The notes under the pieces are model-generated. The model saw nothing but the letters and a program-made list of their open reading frames with translations. It had not been told where the DNA came from and did no database searches. A stretch of 64,000 bases of DNA. It comes from DASSUW01 sp963774155. Its GTDB lineage: Bacteria; Actinomycetota; Thermoleophilia; Solirubrobacterales; Solirubrobacteraceae. A program made the position numbers and the translations under genes. Position 1 is the stretch's first letter. The number at the start of each line of letters is the position of its first letter. Where the stretch lies: NCBI GenBank assembly GCA_963774155.1, contig CAVZDW010000012.1, positions 682,001 to 746,000 on the forward strand, read 5' to 3'. This document shows, one piece after another, positions 1 through 11,821 of the stretch.

Positions 1-119
1 AACGGCGTCCACAGCTCGGCCGAGTCCGGCACGCCGTGGACGTAGAGGACCGGCGGGTCGTCGCACGGCTCGCGCAGCCAGCTCACGAGCGTGCCGTCGA
101 TGTGTGCCTGATTTCGCAT
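1..119 (-). CDS. alpha/beta hydrolase, N-terminal fragment
   Basis: The gene runs off the left edge, so only the first 39 or so residues are visible. Reading leftwards from the ATG at 119-117, the protein contains VLYVHGVPDSAELW. This is the HG oxyanion-hole strand-turn typical of alpha/beta hydrolase fold enzymes such as esterases, haloalkane dehalogenases and epoxide hydrolases. The nucleophile elbow and the catalytic His lie outside the window, so the substrate cannot be judged. It is divergent from the Arg-rich peptide gene, and the two share the region 120-207. Confidence 0.6.
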   Translation of the reverse strand, partial: MRNQAHIDGTLVSWLREPCDDPPVLYVHGVPDSAELWTP

Positions 120-207
120 GCGGCTTTCCCAACTCTTTCCCATCCGCTCCCCGGACGCTTCCCGGCCGCGGCTTAGCGTCGCTCTCGTCAACTCAAGGAG
201 GTCGTAC

Positions 208-369
208 ATGAGCGTCTTCTCCGCAATCCAGCCCGCCGCACGGGCGAGCTCGAGCCGCACCCGCACCCGCACGCGAACGCGCGGCGGCGACACCAGCACG
301 CGTACCCGCACGGGCCGTCGCGGCGGTCGCCGTCGCGGCCGTCGCCGGGGCCGCCGGGGTCGCGGCTAG
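208..369 (+). CDS. tiny Arg/Thr/Gly-rich basic peptide (53 aa)
   Basis: The start is set by a strong Shine-Dalgarno sequence (AAGGAGG at about 195-201) seven bases before the ATG at 208. An upstream in-frame ATG at 118 lacks this. The product is extremely basic: a short lead segment, then alternating Thr-Arg dipeptides (residues about 19-27), then a Gly-Arg-Arg tail. No known domain is recognised. Such composition suggests binding to nucleic acid or another polyanion, but this is inference. The stop codon is two bases before the ABC exporter ATG, so the two are probably translationally coupled. A leader-peptide role is an alternative. Confidence 0.55.
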   Translation: MSVFSAIQPAARASSSRTRTRTRTRGGDTSTRTRTGRRGGRRRGRRRGRRGRG

Positions 370-371
370 CC

Positions 372-2088
<1,717 letters not shown>

Positions 2089-2111
<23 letters not shown>

Positions 2112-2715
2112 GCTGCTGAGCAGCGGCCACGCCTGCGACACGTACGACGCGTGGAGCGAGGAGCGCGGCTGCCGCGTGATCGTCCGCACCGGCGACGTGC
2201 GCCGCGAGGGGCGACTCCTCCGGCGCCTCACGCACCCGAACATCGTGCGGGTCTACGAGGTGCACCGCGACTGGATCGTCCTCGAGACGCTGAGCGGCTC
2301 GACCCTCGACGCGCTGGGGGCGCTGGAGCGCGACGACGCGATCGAGATGGGCCGCCAGCTGTGCTCGGCGATCGGCTACCTGCACGGCCGTGGCTGGCTG
2401 CATCTCGACCTCAAGCCGGACAACCTGATCGCCGACGGCGGGCGGCTGAAGGTCATCGACTTCTCCATCGCCCAGCGGCCGGGCCGGATCGAGCCCGGCA
2501 CCGGCACCCGCCGCTGGATGGCGCCCGAGCAGGAGCACGGGGGCCGGGTGAGCGCCGCCACGGACGTCTGGGGGATCGGGGCGGTCCTTCGCGCGGTCGG
2601 CCTGGATCTCGAGATCGCGGAGGACCCCGACGAGCGCCCCGCGGTCGCGGACGTGCTTCGATGGCTCGATGGTCTCGAGAGCCCGCGTCCGGCGCATTCG
2701 CGACAGGTTGCGTGA
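2089..2715 (+). CDS. small Ser/Thr protein kinase-like protein, atypical
   Basis: The protein has 208 residues, about the size of a bare kinase domain, with no PASTA or membrane segment. The start is supported by GGAGG at 2081-2085. Visible motifs are the catalytic loop HLDLKPDN (HRD has become HLD, with catalytic Asp, Lys and Asn kept), VIDFS in place of DFG, and MAPEQ as the APE motif. The strand that normally carries the VAIK lysine reads RVIVRT, so the ATP-anchoring Lys appears to be Arg, and the glycine-rich loop is degenerate. It may have weak or no activity. It overlaps the ABC exporter gene at one end and nth at the other, implying one transcript. Confidence 0.75.
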
Positions 2716-3313
2716 GGTCTACGGAAGACCGGTCGCGCCGCCGCACCAGCACGGGCTCGACGAGCTCATCCTCACCGTGCTCTCGCAGTCGACCAACGAC
2801 CGCAACCGCGACGTCGCGTTCACGCGGCTGAGGGCCCGCTTCCCGAGCTGGGAGGCGGTCCGCGAGGCGCCCAACGAGGAGGTCGAGGAGGCGATCCGGC
2901 CGGGCGGCATCTCGAAGGTCAAGTCGGTCCGCATCCAGGCGATCCTGCGGGCACTGCCGGAGCCGATGGACGGCCCGCACCTGCGCGACCAGGACTTCCT
3001 CACCTCGCTGCCCGGCGTGGGGCGCAAGACGGCGGCCTGCGTGCGGCTGTTCGCGTACGGCGAGCGCGACGTGCCGGTCGACACCCACGTGTCCCGCGTC
3101 GGCACCCGGCTGGGCCTGTTCCGCGAGAAGGCGCCGTTCGACGAGCTGCACGACACGATGCTCGCCATCACCCCGCGCGGGCAGGAGCTCGAGTTCCACG
3201 TGAACCTGCTCCGGCACGGCCGCCGCACCTGCCACGCCCGCCGCCCGCAGTGTGACGAATGCGCACTCCTGAGGATGTGCCCGACCGGCTACAATCTGCG
3301 TCACGCAGACTGA
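2669..3313 (+). CDS. nth: endonuclease III (DNA glycosylase/AP lyase)
   Basis: The enzyme removes oxidised pyrimidines and nicks abasic sites in base-excision repair. The 214 residues fit the family. The helix-hairpin-helix LPGVGRKTA carries the catalytic Lys, and VPVDTHVSR carries the catalytic Asp. The C-terminus has the four-cysteine iron-sulfur motif with C-x6-C-x2-C-x5-C spacing. The start overlaps the kinase gene by 47 nt. An in-frame later start at the second Val is possible. The 3' end carries the -10-like box and operator of the downstream dnaK gene. Confidence 0.93.
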   Translation: MVSRARVRRIRDRLREVYGRPVAPPHQHGLDELILTVLSQSTNDRNRDVAFTRLRARFPSWEAVREAPNEEVEEAIRPGGISKVKSVRIQAILRALPEPMDGPHLRDQDFLTSLPGVGRKTAACVRLFAYGERDVPVDTHVSRVGTRLGLFREKAPFDELHDTMLAITPRGQELEFHVNLLRHGRRTCHARRPQCDECALLRMCPTGYNLRHAD

Positions 3314-3316
3314 GAT
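3294..3316. promoter_or_regulatory. operator-like inverted repeat of the dnaK operon (putative HspR/HAIR-type site)
   Basis: An imperfect palindrome ATCTGCGTC-N5-GACTGAGAT lies just after a -10-like TACAAT (3290-3295), 25 nt before dnaK. The same right arm, spacing and preceding TA-N-AAT box occur before clpB at 12242-12264. The core ACT half-sites at N7 spacing resemble the streptomycete HAIR element CTTGAGT-N7-ACTCAAG. HspR is encoded at the end of this operon, so autoregulation is a reasonable inference. No convincing -35 was found. Confidence 0.55.
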
Positions 3317-3341
3317 CTTGTAGTAAGGGAGCACATACCAC

Positions 3342-5261
<1,920 letters not shown>

Positions 5262-5263
5262 TC

Positions 5264-5824
5264 ATGGCCACCGAAGAGACCAAGACCGACGAGTTCACCG
5301 CTGCCGCGCCGCCCCACCCCGGGGCGGCGGGCACCGGCGAGACCTCGTTCGGCGACGCCGAGGCGCCGGCGGCGTCCGCGCACGCCGAGGCGCTCGGTCA
5401 GGTCGAGGACGAGCGCGACAAGTACCTCGCGCTCGCCCAGCGGACCCAGGCCGACTTCGAGAACTACCGCAAGCGGATGGCGCGCGAGAACGCCGCCGCG
5501 CAGGATCGCGGGGTCGCGAAGGTCGCCAAGGAGCTCCTGCCGGCGCTCGACCATCTCGAGCACGCGATCAAGGCCGTCGAGGGCGACGATGGCGTCGTCA
5601 AGGGCTTCACGCTCGTGCGCGACGAGATCGTCGCCGCCCTCGGCCGCGCGGGGATCGAGTCGTTCTTCCCCAAGGGCGAGCCGTTCGACCCCAACGAGCA
5701 CGAGGCGATGGCCGCGCAGCCGTCCGAGGACGCCGAGTCCGGGACGGTGATCGAGGTCTACCAGCAGGGGTACCGGCTCAACGGCGCGGTGCTCCGGCCG
5801 GCCCGCGTGGTCGTGGCGGCGTAG
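5264..5824 (+). CDS. grpE: GrpE nucleotide exchange factor
   Basis: GrpE releases ADP from DnaK. The 186-residue protein has a low-complexity, Ala/Pro-rich N-terminus (about 1-45). A long coiled-coil helix follows, containing DKYLALAQRTQADFENYRKR, then the C-terminal beta domain, ending with the family-like GYRLNGAVLRPARVVV. The ATG lies 2 nt after the dnaK stop, and dnaJ follows after 10 nt. This is the order expected for actinobacterial dnaK operons. Confidence 0.96.
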   Translation: MATEETKTDEFTAAAPPHPGAAGTGETSFGDAEAPAASAHAEALGQVEDERDKYLALAQRTQADFENYRKRMARENAAAQDRGVAKVAKELLPALDHLEHAIKAVEGDDGVVKGFTLVRDEIVAALGRAGIESFFPKGEPFDPNEHEAMAAQPSEDAESGTVIEVYQQGYRLNGAVLRPARVVVAA

Positions 5825-5834
5825 GAGGGCGGCC

Positions 5835-6962
5835 GTGGCGCGCGCCAGCGACTACTACAAGACCCTGGGAGTCGACAAGAAGGCCTCCCAGGAGGACATC
5901 AAGAAGGCGTACCGCAAGCTCGCGCGCACGCACCACCCGGACACCAACAAGGAGGCCGGGGCGGAGGAGCGCTTCAAGGAGATCTCGGAGGCCTACGACG
6001 TCCTCGGCGATCCGGAGAAGCGCAAGAAGTACGACCGCGGGCAGTCCGTGTTCGGCGGCGGCAACCCCTTCGGGGGCGGCGCGCCGGCGGGCGGTACCGC
6101 TGCCGGGGACTACGGCTCGTTCTCCGACATCCTCTCGAACATCTTCAACACGACCGCGGGGCGCGGCGGGGCGCGGACGCGTCCGGCCGCCGAGCCCGGC
6201 CGCGACCTCGAGACGTCGGTCTCGCTCTCCTTCGAGCAGGCCGTCGAGGGCGCGCAGGTGCCCGTCTCCGTGGCGACGCACGTCGCGTGCAACACGTGCC
6301 GCGGCACGGGCGCCAAGCCCGGGACGTCGCCGATCGTCTGCCCCGTGTGCCAGGGTCGCGGCGTGGAGTCGCAGGGCCAGGGCGTCTTCTCGATCACGCG
6401 GCCGTGCTCGCGCTGCGGCGGCTCCGGCACGGTGATCGAGGAGCCGTGCCCGACCTGCAACGGCCAGGGGCGCCTGCGCGAGCTCAAGAAGTACCGCGTG
6501 AACATCCCGGCGGGCGTGAAGGAAGGCTCGCGCATCCGGCTCCCCGGCAAGGGCGAGGCGGGCCTGCGCGGCGGGCCGGCGGGCGACCTCTACGTGATCA
6601 CGCACGTGAGCGATTCCCCGGTCTTCCGCCGCAAGGGCGACAACTTCGAGGTCGAGGTGCCGATCACGGTCGCCGAGGCGATGCGCGGCGCCGACGTCGA
6701 GGTCCCCACGCTGCACGGCACCAAGAAGCTGCGCGTGCCGGGCGGGACCAAGCACGGCACCGTCCAGCGCCTGCGCGGCGAGGGCCCTCCGGGGCTCGCC
6801 GGCGGCAAGCGCGGCGACATCCACTACCGCTTCGTGATCGACGTCCCGGCCGACCTCACGGACGAGCAGCGCGAAGCGGTCGAGGCGCTGTCGAAGACGC
6901 TCAACGGGCGCAACCCGCGCGAGTCGCTCCTGCGCGAGGCGGGCGTCGGCGAGGGCTCGTGA
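5835..6962 (+). CDS. dnaJ: chaperone DnaJ (Hsp40)
   Basis: This is the Hsp40 co-chaperone that stimulates DnaK ATPase and delivers substrates. It has a GTG start at 5835 preceded by GGAGG. The J domain (about 5-70) contains the HPD tripeptide in THHPDTN. A Gly/Phe-rich linker follows (about 75-100). The zinc-finger region has four CxxCxGxG-like repeats (CNTCRGTG, CPVCQGRG, CSRCGGSG, CPTCNGQG), and the C-terminal substrate domains end near residue 360. Its TGA overlaps the hspR ATG by one base. Confidence 0.97.
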   Translation: MARASDYYKTLGVDKKASQEDIKKAYRKLARTHHPDTNKEAGAEERFKEISEAYDVLGDPEKRKKYDRGQSVFGGGNPFGGGAPAGGTAAGDYGSFSDILSNIFNTTAGRGGARTRPAAEPGRDLETSVSLSFEQAVEGAQVPVSVATHVACNTCRGTGAKPGTSPIVCPVCQGRGVESQGQGVFSITRPCSRCGGSGTVIEEPCPTCNGQGRLRELKKYRVNIPAGVKEGSRIRLPGKGEAGLRGGPAGDLYVITHVSDSPVFRRKGDNFEVEVPITVAEAMRGADVEVPTLHGTKKLRVPGGTKHGTVQRLRGEGPPGLAGGKRGDIHYRFVIDVPADLTDEQREAVEALSKTLNGRNPRESLLREAGVGEGS

Positions 6963-7411
6963 TGGCCGAGCAGCGGCGCACGCGTATCACCGCGCGGGTC
7001 GAGCACGACCGCGGCGTGTTCATGATCTCGGTCGCCGCCGAGCTCGCCGAGATGCACCCGCAGACGCTCCGCATGTACGAGGCGCGCGGGCTGATCGAGC
7101 CCAAGCGCTCGCCCAAGGGCACGCGGCTGTACTCGCACGCCGACGTCGACCGGCTGCGCAAGATCCAGGAGATGACGACCGAGCTGGGGATGAACCTGGC
7201 GGGCGTCGAGCGGGTCTTCGAGCTCGAGGACAAGCTGGCCCGGCTGCAGCGCAAGGTCGACGCGCTCGAGGGCCGCGCGTCGGCGCTCCAGGAGGAGATC
7301 GCCCGGCTCGAGGAGGTCCGCCGGTCGGTCCGCGCGGAGATCGTGCGCTACGAGGAGGCGCCCGGCACCGCGCTCATCCCGATCCGGCACGTGCGGCGGC
7401 GCGGGGACTAG
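6962..7411 (+). CDS. hspR: MerR-family heat-shock repressor HspR
   Basis: The protein has 149 residues. A short basic N-terminus is followed by the MerR-type helix-turn-helix and wing (FMISVAAELAEMHPQTLRMYEARGLI, residues about 20-45, then the wing with GTRLYSHAD). A C-terminal coiled coil runs from about residue 85 to 130. HspR of Streptomyces and Mycobacterium represses the dnaK operon and clpB with DnaK as co-repressor. Its position as last gene of the operon fits that loop. The shared inverted repeats before dnaK and clpB are candidate targets. Its 3' end overlaps the convergent ferric-reductase-like gene by 38 nt. Confidence 0.92.
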   Translation: MAEQRRTRITARVEHDRGVFMISVAAELAEMHPQTLRMYEARGLIEPKRSPKGTRLYSHADVDRLRKIQEMTTELGMNLAGVERVFELEDKLARLQRKVDALEGRASALQEEIARLEEVRRSVRAEIVRYEEAPGTALIPIRHVRRRGD

Positions 7412-7940
7412 GCGCCGGGAGCGCGCGCAGGATGCCGAGGTAGAGGAACGGCGTCCCGGTCGCGATGAGCAGGACGGTCATCCAGGCCGTGCCGGCGTCG
7501 CTCCCCGAGCCGAGCGTGTGGATCACGCCGAGCACGTAGACGAGCGGCGTCAGGCGGTGCAGGTTGCGCCAGCGGCGCGTGCCGATGCGGCGGCGGATGT
7601 AGAACGTGAGGCCGGCGATGGCGGCCAGGTAGCCGCCGATGATCCCGAGGCCGGTGAAGACGGGCTCGTGGTCGATCACGAACGGGATCGCGATGCCGGC
7701 GACGCCGGGTGCCAGGAAGCCGTCGCCGAGCAGCGTGATGCCGTGGACGGCGATGGCGACGAGCGCGGCCAGCGCGGCGTGCTCGTGGATCGCGAGCAGG
7801 ATGCGCGGGAGGCCCGGCTTGCGGAACGCCTTGGCGGCCATCGCGAGCCCGATCGCCACGGAGACGGCGATGAGGACGAGCGCCACGATGCCCGACGCGC
7901 GGCTGGCGAGCCACCAGCCGTACTCCATCGGATCCCTCAT
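7374..7940 (-). CDS. ferric-reductase-like transmembrane protein
   Basis: The 188-residue integral membrane protein has about six hydrophobic segments. His residues inside them (HEHAALAALVAIAVHG near residue 52, NLHRLTP near 127, VIHTLG near 140) fit the b-type haem ligands of the ferric_reduct/MsrQ-like domain. No FAD/NAD-binding half is present, so electrons must be handed to or from another protein. The ATG at 7940 overlaps the apbE stop (ATGA), placing it in an operon with a flavin transferase. This suggests a membrane electron-transfer unit, which is inference from context. Confidence 0.75.
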   Translation of the reverse strand: MRDPMEYGWWLASRASGIVALVLIAVSVAIGLAMAAKAFRKPGLPRILLAIHEHAALAALVAIAVHGITLLGDGFLAPGVAGIAIPFVIDHEPVFTGLGIIGGYLAAIAGLTFYIRRRIGTRRWRNLHRLTPLVYVLGVIHTLGSGSDAGTAWMTVLLIATGTPFLYLGILRALPAPSPRAAARAGSG

Positions 7941-8839
7941 GCCTCGACCTCCTCGCACTCGGCCGTCATCACCGCGCCGTCGAACGTGATCACCAGGCCG
8001 CCGTAGCGCGTGAGGCTCTGGCGGCCGGCCGGCGGGCCGGAGAGGACCGCCGCCTTGGCCAGCGCCTCGGCGAGCGCCGCCGTCGGCGCCTTCGCGGTGG
8101 CGCTCAGCACGCCGGTCCAGGCGGGACGCTGCGTCGACGGGTCGAGCAGGTGGTGCGCGGGCCGATGGGTGGCGTCCCACCAGAGCCGCTTGTCGATCCC
8201 GCTCGTGGCCACCGCGTCGCCGTCGAGCGCCACGACCTCGGCGAGCAGGCCCGTGACCGGGTTGGGGACGAGCACCTCGTGCGCGCCGCGCACGCGCAGA
8301 TCGCCGCCGAGGTCGGCCGCGCAGGGCCCGTACGGCGCGAGCAGCTCGGCCGCGAGGTCGGCGGCCAGGCCCTTGGCGCTGCCGCCGAGGTCGAGCTTGA
8401 CGCCCGGCGGCCGCACGATCGTGCCGGCGGCGTCGTCGACGTGGACGCGCCGCCAGTCCGCCGCCGGGCTCGGCCGCGCGGGACGGGGATCGGGCGCGGA
8501 CGCCAGCGCGTGGTCGAGCCGCGCCCGCGGGTGGCCGACCAGCGAGCGGTTGTAGCCCGCGCTGACCACGGCGCCGAGCAGCGTCGGGTCGGCGAGGCCG
8601 CCGGTCGCGGCGGCGCCGGCGATCGCGACCTTCACCGCGTGGCGGAGGGGGCTCGAGGCGGGCACCGCCTCGCGCGCGTCGGCGTTGAGCCGGGACAGCT
8701 CGCTCTCGGGGTCGAAGCGCGTCAGGCGCGCCTCGAGATCTTCGACGAGGGCGCGGGCTTCGGCGAGCGGGGCGCCCGGGCTGCCGAGCAGCCGGACGCT
8801 GGTCCCCATGGCGGGGAAGGCGAGCTCGTGGAGCGTCAT
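7937..8839 (-). CDS. apbE: ApbE-family FAD:protein FMN transferase
   Basis: ApbE covalently attaches FMN to Thr/Ser of extracytoplasmic redox proteins. The 300-residue protein has the ApbE start (FPAMGTSVRL), LTRFDPESELSRLN, the nucleotide-binding DLGGSAKGLAAD near residue 150, and the metal-binding AVATSG...HLLDP region near residues 210-235. No signal peptide or lipobox is obvious, unlike many ApbE proteins. No FMN_bind substrate with a clear target motif is visible in the window. It overlaps the ferric-reductase-like gene by 4 nt, supporting a joint flavin/haem electron-transfer role. Confidence 0.88.
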   Translation of the reverse strand: MTLHELAFPAMGTSVRLLGSPGAPLAEARALVEDLEARLTRFDPESELSRLNADAREAVPASSPLRHAVKVAIAGAAATGGLADPTLLGAVVSAGYNRSLVGHPRARLDHALASAPDPRPARPSPAADWRRVHVDDAAGTIVRPPGVKLDLGGSAKGLAADLAAELLAPYGPCAADLGGDLRVRGAHEVLVPNPVTGLLAEVVALDGDAVATSGIDKRLWWDATHRPAHHLLDPSTQRPAWTGVLSATAKAPTAALAEALAKAAVLSGPPAGRQSLTRYGGLVITFDGAVMTAECEEVEA

Positions 8840-8852
8840 GAGGACTGGGTGG

Positions 8853-9176
8853 TCAGGGGGGCCGGTGCCGGTGCCGGTGCTGGCGCGGGGCTGCCGGGGC
8901 AGGCGCCGGGGTCGTGGTCGTGGGCTGGGACGTCCGAACGGCGCCAGGTGGGGAGGCGGCGGACTCGGGCGGGTGGTGGACCACGATCCGCTTGATCACC
9001 CGGCGGATGACGATCCGTCGCGGCTTCGTCTGGGTCTGGGCGACGGGCTCGGCGGGGCCGAGCGCCGGATCGTTGCCCGCTCGGACCTGGAACGCGAGCA
9101 GCGCGAGCGCGGCGAAGAACGCCCCGAGCGCCGCGGCGAAGACCCAGCCGGCGCGCGGCTTCCGGTTCTCAGTCAT
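8853..9176 (-). CDS. small single-pass membrane protein with basic juxtamembrane segment
   Basis: The 107-residue protein begins MTENRKPRAG, followed by one transmembrane segment (about residues 10-31). A strikingly Ile/Val/Arg/His-rich stretch comes next (PRRIVIRRVIKRIVVHH, about 51-67), then a Pro/Thr-rich tail ending in HRHRHRPP. No named family is recognised. The overall plan matches the neighbour at 9169-9639, which also has a TM segment, a VIRRTVHRR-type segment and a low-complexity tail, so they may be paralogues. Its start overlaps that gene's stop by 8 nt, and apbE follows 13 nt downstream. Confidence 0.6.
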   Translation of the reverse strand: MTENRKPRAGWVFAAALGAFFAALALLAFQVRAGNDPALGPAEPVAQTQTKPRRIVIRRVIKRIVVHHPPESAASPPGAVRTSQPTTTTPAPAPAAPRQHRHRHRPP

Positions 9177-9639
9177 CGTCGTCCCCGCCGCGCCCGCGGC
9201 CACGACCGCGGCCGTGCCCCGAGTCGTCGTCATCGCCGCCGTGCCCGGACGAGTCGTCGAAGTCGTCGTCGTCGCCGCCGTGGCCCGACGAGTCGTCGTC
9301 GTAGTCGTCATCGTCGCCGTGGCCCGACGAGTCGTCGTCGAAGTCGTCGTCGCCGCTCGTTCCCTGCCCGCCGTTCGACGAGCTCGCCGGCGCGGCCGGC
9401 GCGGGAGCGGCAGCGGGAGCGGGCGCCGCAGCCGGGGCCGAAGCGGCCGCCTTCGGCCGGCGGTGGACCGTGCGCCGGATCACCTGGGTCCGGACCTCGA
9501 CGGGCGGGTCGGTCTCCGCGGTCGGGGCCGGCGCGCTCGCCGGCTCCTCGGCTCCGCCGGCGGCGAGCGCGACCGCCGCGAGCAGTCCGAGGGCGAGGAC
9601 GGTGACGGCGGCGGCGATGGTCGAGCGCGAGAAGGTCAT
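9169..9639 (-). CDS. exported or membrane-anchored Asp/His/Gly-rich repeat protein
   Basis: The 156-residue protein starts at MTFSRSTIAAAV, with a hydrophobic N-terminal segment (about 6-27) serving as signal or anchor. A basic QVIRRTVHRRPK patch follows, then an Ala/Pro linker, then about four repeats of the type DDSSGHGGDDDD, ending in GRGRGRGRGGDDDD. Clustered Asp with His suggests divalent-metal or calcium binding outside the membrane, but no experiment or named family supports this. The gene on the far side of the two-component system (11822-12229) ends with nearly the same tail, so the two are likely paralogues flanking their regulator. Confidence 0.6.
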   Translation of the reverse strand: MTFSRSTIAAAVTVLALGLLAAVALAAGGAEEPASAPAPTAETDPPVEVRTQVIRRTVHRRPKAAASAPAAAPAPAAAPAPAAPASSSNGGQGTSGDDDFDDDSSGHGDDDDYDDDSSGHGGDDDDFDDSSGHGGDDDDSGHGRGRGRGRGGDDDD

Positions 9640-9731
9640 GCCCTCACCGTCGTCGCGCGCCGCCCAAGGCTCCGGCAACCGCGGGTTAAGGCTTGGGAAA
9701 ACCCGGGCGAGCGCGGCTACATTCGCTCACC

Positions 9732-10445
9732 GTGCACGCCAGACCCCGTGTCCTCTTCATCGAGGACGAGCCGAGCATCTACGAGCCGTTCACCAAGGCG
9801 CTCTCCCGCGAGGGCTTCGAGCCGGTCGTCGCCCGCACGGCGGCCAGGGCCCTCGAGCTGGCCGACGGCGACTTCGCCATCGTGCTGCTCGACCTCACGC
9901 TCCCGGACGGCGACGGCCGCGACATCTGCCGCGCGATCCGCCGCACGTCCTCGGTCCCGATCCTCATGCTCACCGCCCGCGGCACGGAGGCCGACCGCAT
10001 CGTCGGCCTCGAGATCGGCGCCGACGACTATGTCGTCAAGCCGTTCAGCGGCGCCGAGGTGATCGCCCGCATCCGGGCCATCCTCCGCCGCAGCGCCGCG
10101 GGACCCACCCCGGAGGACCCGGCGCCGCCGGGTCCGATCACGGTCGGCGCGCTGGAGGTGGACATCGCCGCCCGCCGCGCCCACCTCGACACCGAGGAGC
10201 TGCAGCTCAGCCGCAAGGAGTTCGACCTCCTGGCCGAGCTGATCCGCAACGCCGGCCGCGTCGTCACCCGCGAGCAGCTCATGGACCGCGTCTGGGACGA
10301 GAACTGGTTCGGCTCCACCAAGACCCTCGACGTGCACGTCCGCTGGCTGCGCCAGAAGCTCGGCGACGACCCCGCCGACCCGCGCTTCCTGCACACGGTG
10401 CGCGGCGTCGGCTTCCGCTTCACCGCGCCCGAGGAGCTCTCGTAA
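9732..10445 (+). CDS. OmpR-family response regulator
   Basis: The 237-residue protein starts at GTG 9732; an upstream TTG at 9693 is less likely. The receiver domain (about 4-118) has the acidic pocket in FIEDE, the phospho-acceptor Asp in LLDLTLPDG and the conserved Lys in VVKPF. The C-terminal winged-helix DNA-binding domain (about 140-233) contains LSRKEFDLLAELIRNAG and the KTLDVHVRWLRQKL recognition region. A -10-like TACATT at 9718-9723 lies close to the start. The histidine kinase follows directly. The divergent Asp-rich/ApbE operon is the obvious candidate target. Confidence 0.93.
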   Translation: MHARPRVLFIEDEPSIYEPFTKALSREGFEPVVARTAARALELADGDFAIVLLDLTLPDGDGRDICRAIRRTSSVPILMLTARGTEADRIVGLEIGADDYVVKPFSGAEVIARIRAILRRSAAGPTPEDPAPPGPITVGALEVDIAARRAHLDTEELQLSRKEFDLLAELIRNAGRVVTREQLMDRVWDENWFGSTKTLDVHVRWLRQKLGDDPADPRFLHTVRGVGFRFTAPEELS

Positions 10446-11797
10446 GCCTCCGCCTCCGCCTCCTGCTCGCGCTCGCGTACGTGCTGGTGCTGGCGGTCGT
10501 CGCCCTCGAGGTGCCCCTCATCATCAGCCTGCGCGACCGCGTCGACGCCGAGGTCCGCTCGGACGCGCTCAGCCAGGCGGAGATCGTGGCGGTCCTCGTC
10601 GAGGACGAGCTGACCAACCGCGACGAGCTCGCCGACGTGACGCGGCAGGCGGCCGGCCAGGTGCGCGGCCGCGTGATCGTGGTCGGCCCCGGCGGGCGCC
10701 TGGTCGCCGACTCGGCGGGCCGGGAACGGCTCGGGATGGACTACGGCACGCGGCCCGAGATCGCGCGGGCGCTGGACGGCGACACCCACCAGGAGGAGCG
10801 CCGCAGCGACACGCTGGACGGGACGATCCTGGCCACGGCGGTGCCGATCCGCGGCACCGGCACCGAGGTCGTCGGCGCCGTGCGGGTCACGCAGAGCGTC
10901 AGCGCGGTCGATCGCGCCACGCGCCGCGCGACGCTGGGCCTCGTGGCCATCGGGCTGCTCGTCCTCGTGCTCGGCCTCGCCGCCGGGGCGCTCATCGCCG
11001 GCCAGGTCGCGGGACCCGTGCGGCGGCTCGACCAGGCGGCCCGCCGCGTCGCCGAGGGCGACCTGAGCGCCCGCGCCAAGGTGGAGGGGAGCACCGAGCA
11101 GCAGCGCCTCGCGCGGACGTTCAACGACATGACGGGACGGCTCGAGCGGCTGGTCGCGAGCCAGCGCGAGTTCGTCGCCGACGCCAGCCACCAGCTGCGG
11201 ACGCCGCTCAGCGGCCTCAGGCTCCGGCTCGAGGAGGCCCGCGCCTCGACGCGCGACGTGGAGGCCCACGAGGAGATCGACGCCGGCCTGCGCGAGCTCG
11301 ATCGCCTGTCGTCGATGGTCACCGAGCTGCTCGTCCTCTCGCAGGCCGGGGAGGTCGACGCCCCGCCCGAGCGGGTCGACCTCGAGGACGCCGCCCGCCG
11401 CGCCGAGGCACGCTGGGACGGCACCGACGGCGGCCGCGTGCGCTCGACCGGCGAGCCCGCCGGCGGGCTCGTCCCGCGCGCCGACCTCGACCGCGCGCTC
11501 GACGCCCTGATCGAGAACGCCGTGCACTACGGCAATGGCGAGGTCGAGGTCCACGCCCGGCCCGGCGCCATCGAGGTGCTCGACCGCGGCCCGGGCCTCG
11601 ACGCCGCCGAGCTGAGCGCCGTCTTCGAGCGCTTCCACCGCGGCGCCGCCGGTCGCGCCGGGCCGACCGGCACCGGCCTCGGCCTGCCGATCGCGCGCGA
11701 GCTCGCGCGGCGCTGGGGTGGCGACGTCTCGCTCACCAACCGCGACGGTGGCGGCGCCCGCGCCACGGTCACCGTCCCGCCCTTTCCCGGGGCTTAA
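10442..11797 (+). CDS. sensor histidine kinase, start codon uncertain
   Basis: This is a membrane sensor kinase of about 451 residues. It has TM1 at about 5-25, a periplasmic-type region of about 130 residues, and TM2 at about 160-185. HAMP follows, then the H-box FVADASHQLRTPL, the N-box DALIENAVHYG and the G-box GTGLGLPIA. The frame opens at 10442 with GTA, overlapping the response regulator stop as GTAA. Related genes typically show GTGA here, so the natural start codon seems changed. The nearest usable in-frame start is GTG 10481, which would cut into TM1. The pairing with the response regulator is clear. Confidence 0.88.
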   Translation, partial: VSLRLRLLLALAYVLVLAVVALEVPLIISLRDRVDAEVRSDALSQAEIVAVLVEDELTNRDELADVTRQAAGQVRGRVIVVGPGGRLVADSAGRERLGMDYGTRPEIARALDGDTHQEERRSDTLDGTILATAVPIRGTGTEVVGAVRVTQSVSAVDRATRRATLGLVAIGLLVLVLGLAAGALIAGQVAGPVRRLDQAARRVAEGDLSARAKVEGSTEQQRLARTFNDMTGRLERLVASQREFVADASHQLRTPLSGLRLRLEEARASTRDVEAHEEIDAGLRELDRLSSMVTELLVLSQAGEVDAPPERVDLEDAARRAEARWDGTDGGRVRSTGEPAGGLVPRADLDRALDALIENAVHYGNGEVEVHARPGAIEVLDRGPGLDAAELSAVFERFHRGAAGRAGPTGTGLGLPIARELARRWGGDVSLTNRDGGGARATVTVPPFPGA

Positions 11798-11821
11798 CCG
11801 GCCCCTGGCTACGGTGAGGCC

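Noticed and set aside
9693..9731. Upstream TTG start of the response regulator
   Set aside because: Adds 13 unconserved residues and overlaps the probable promoter; GTG 9732 fits the family start.
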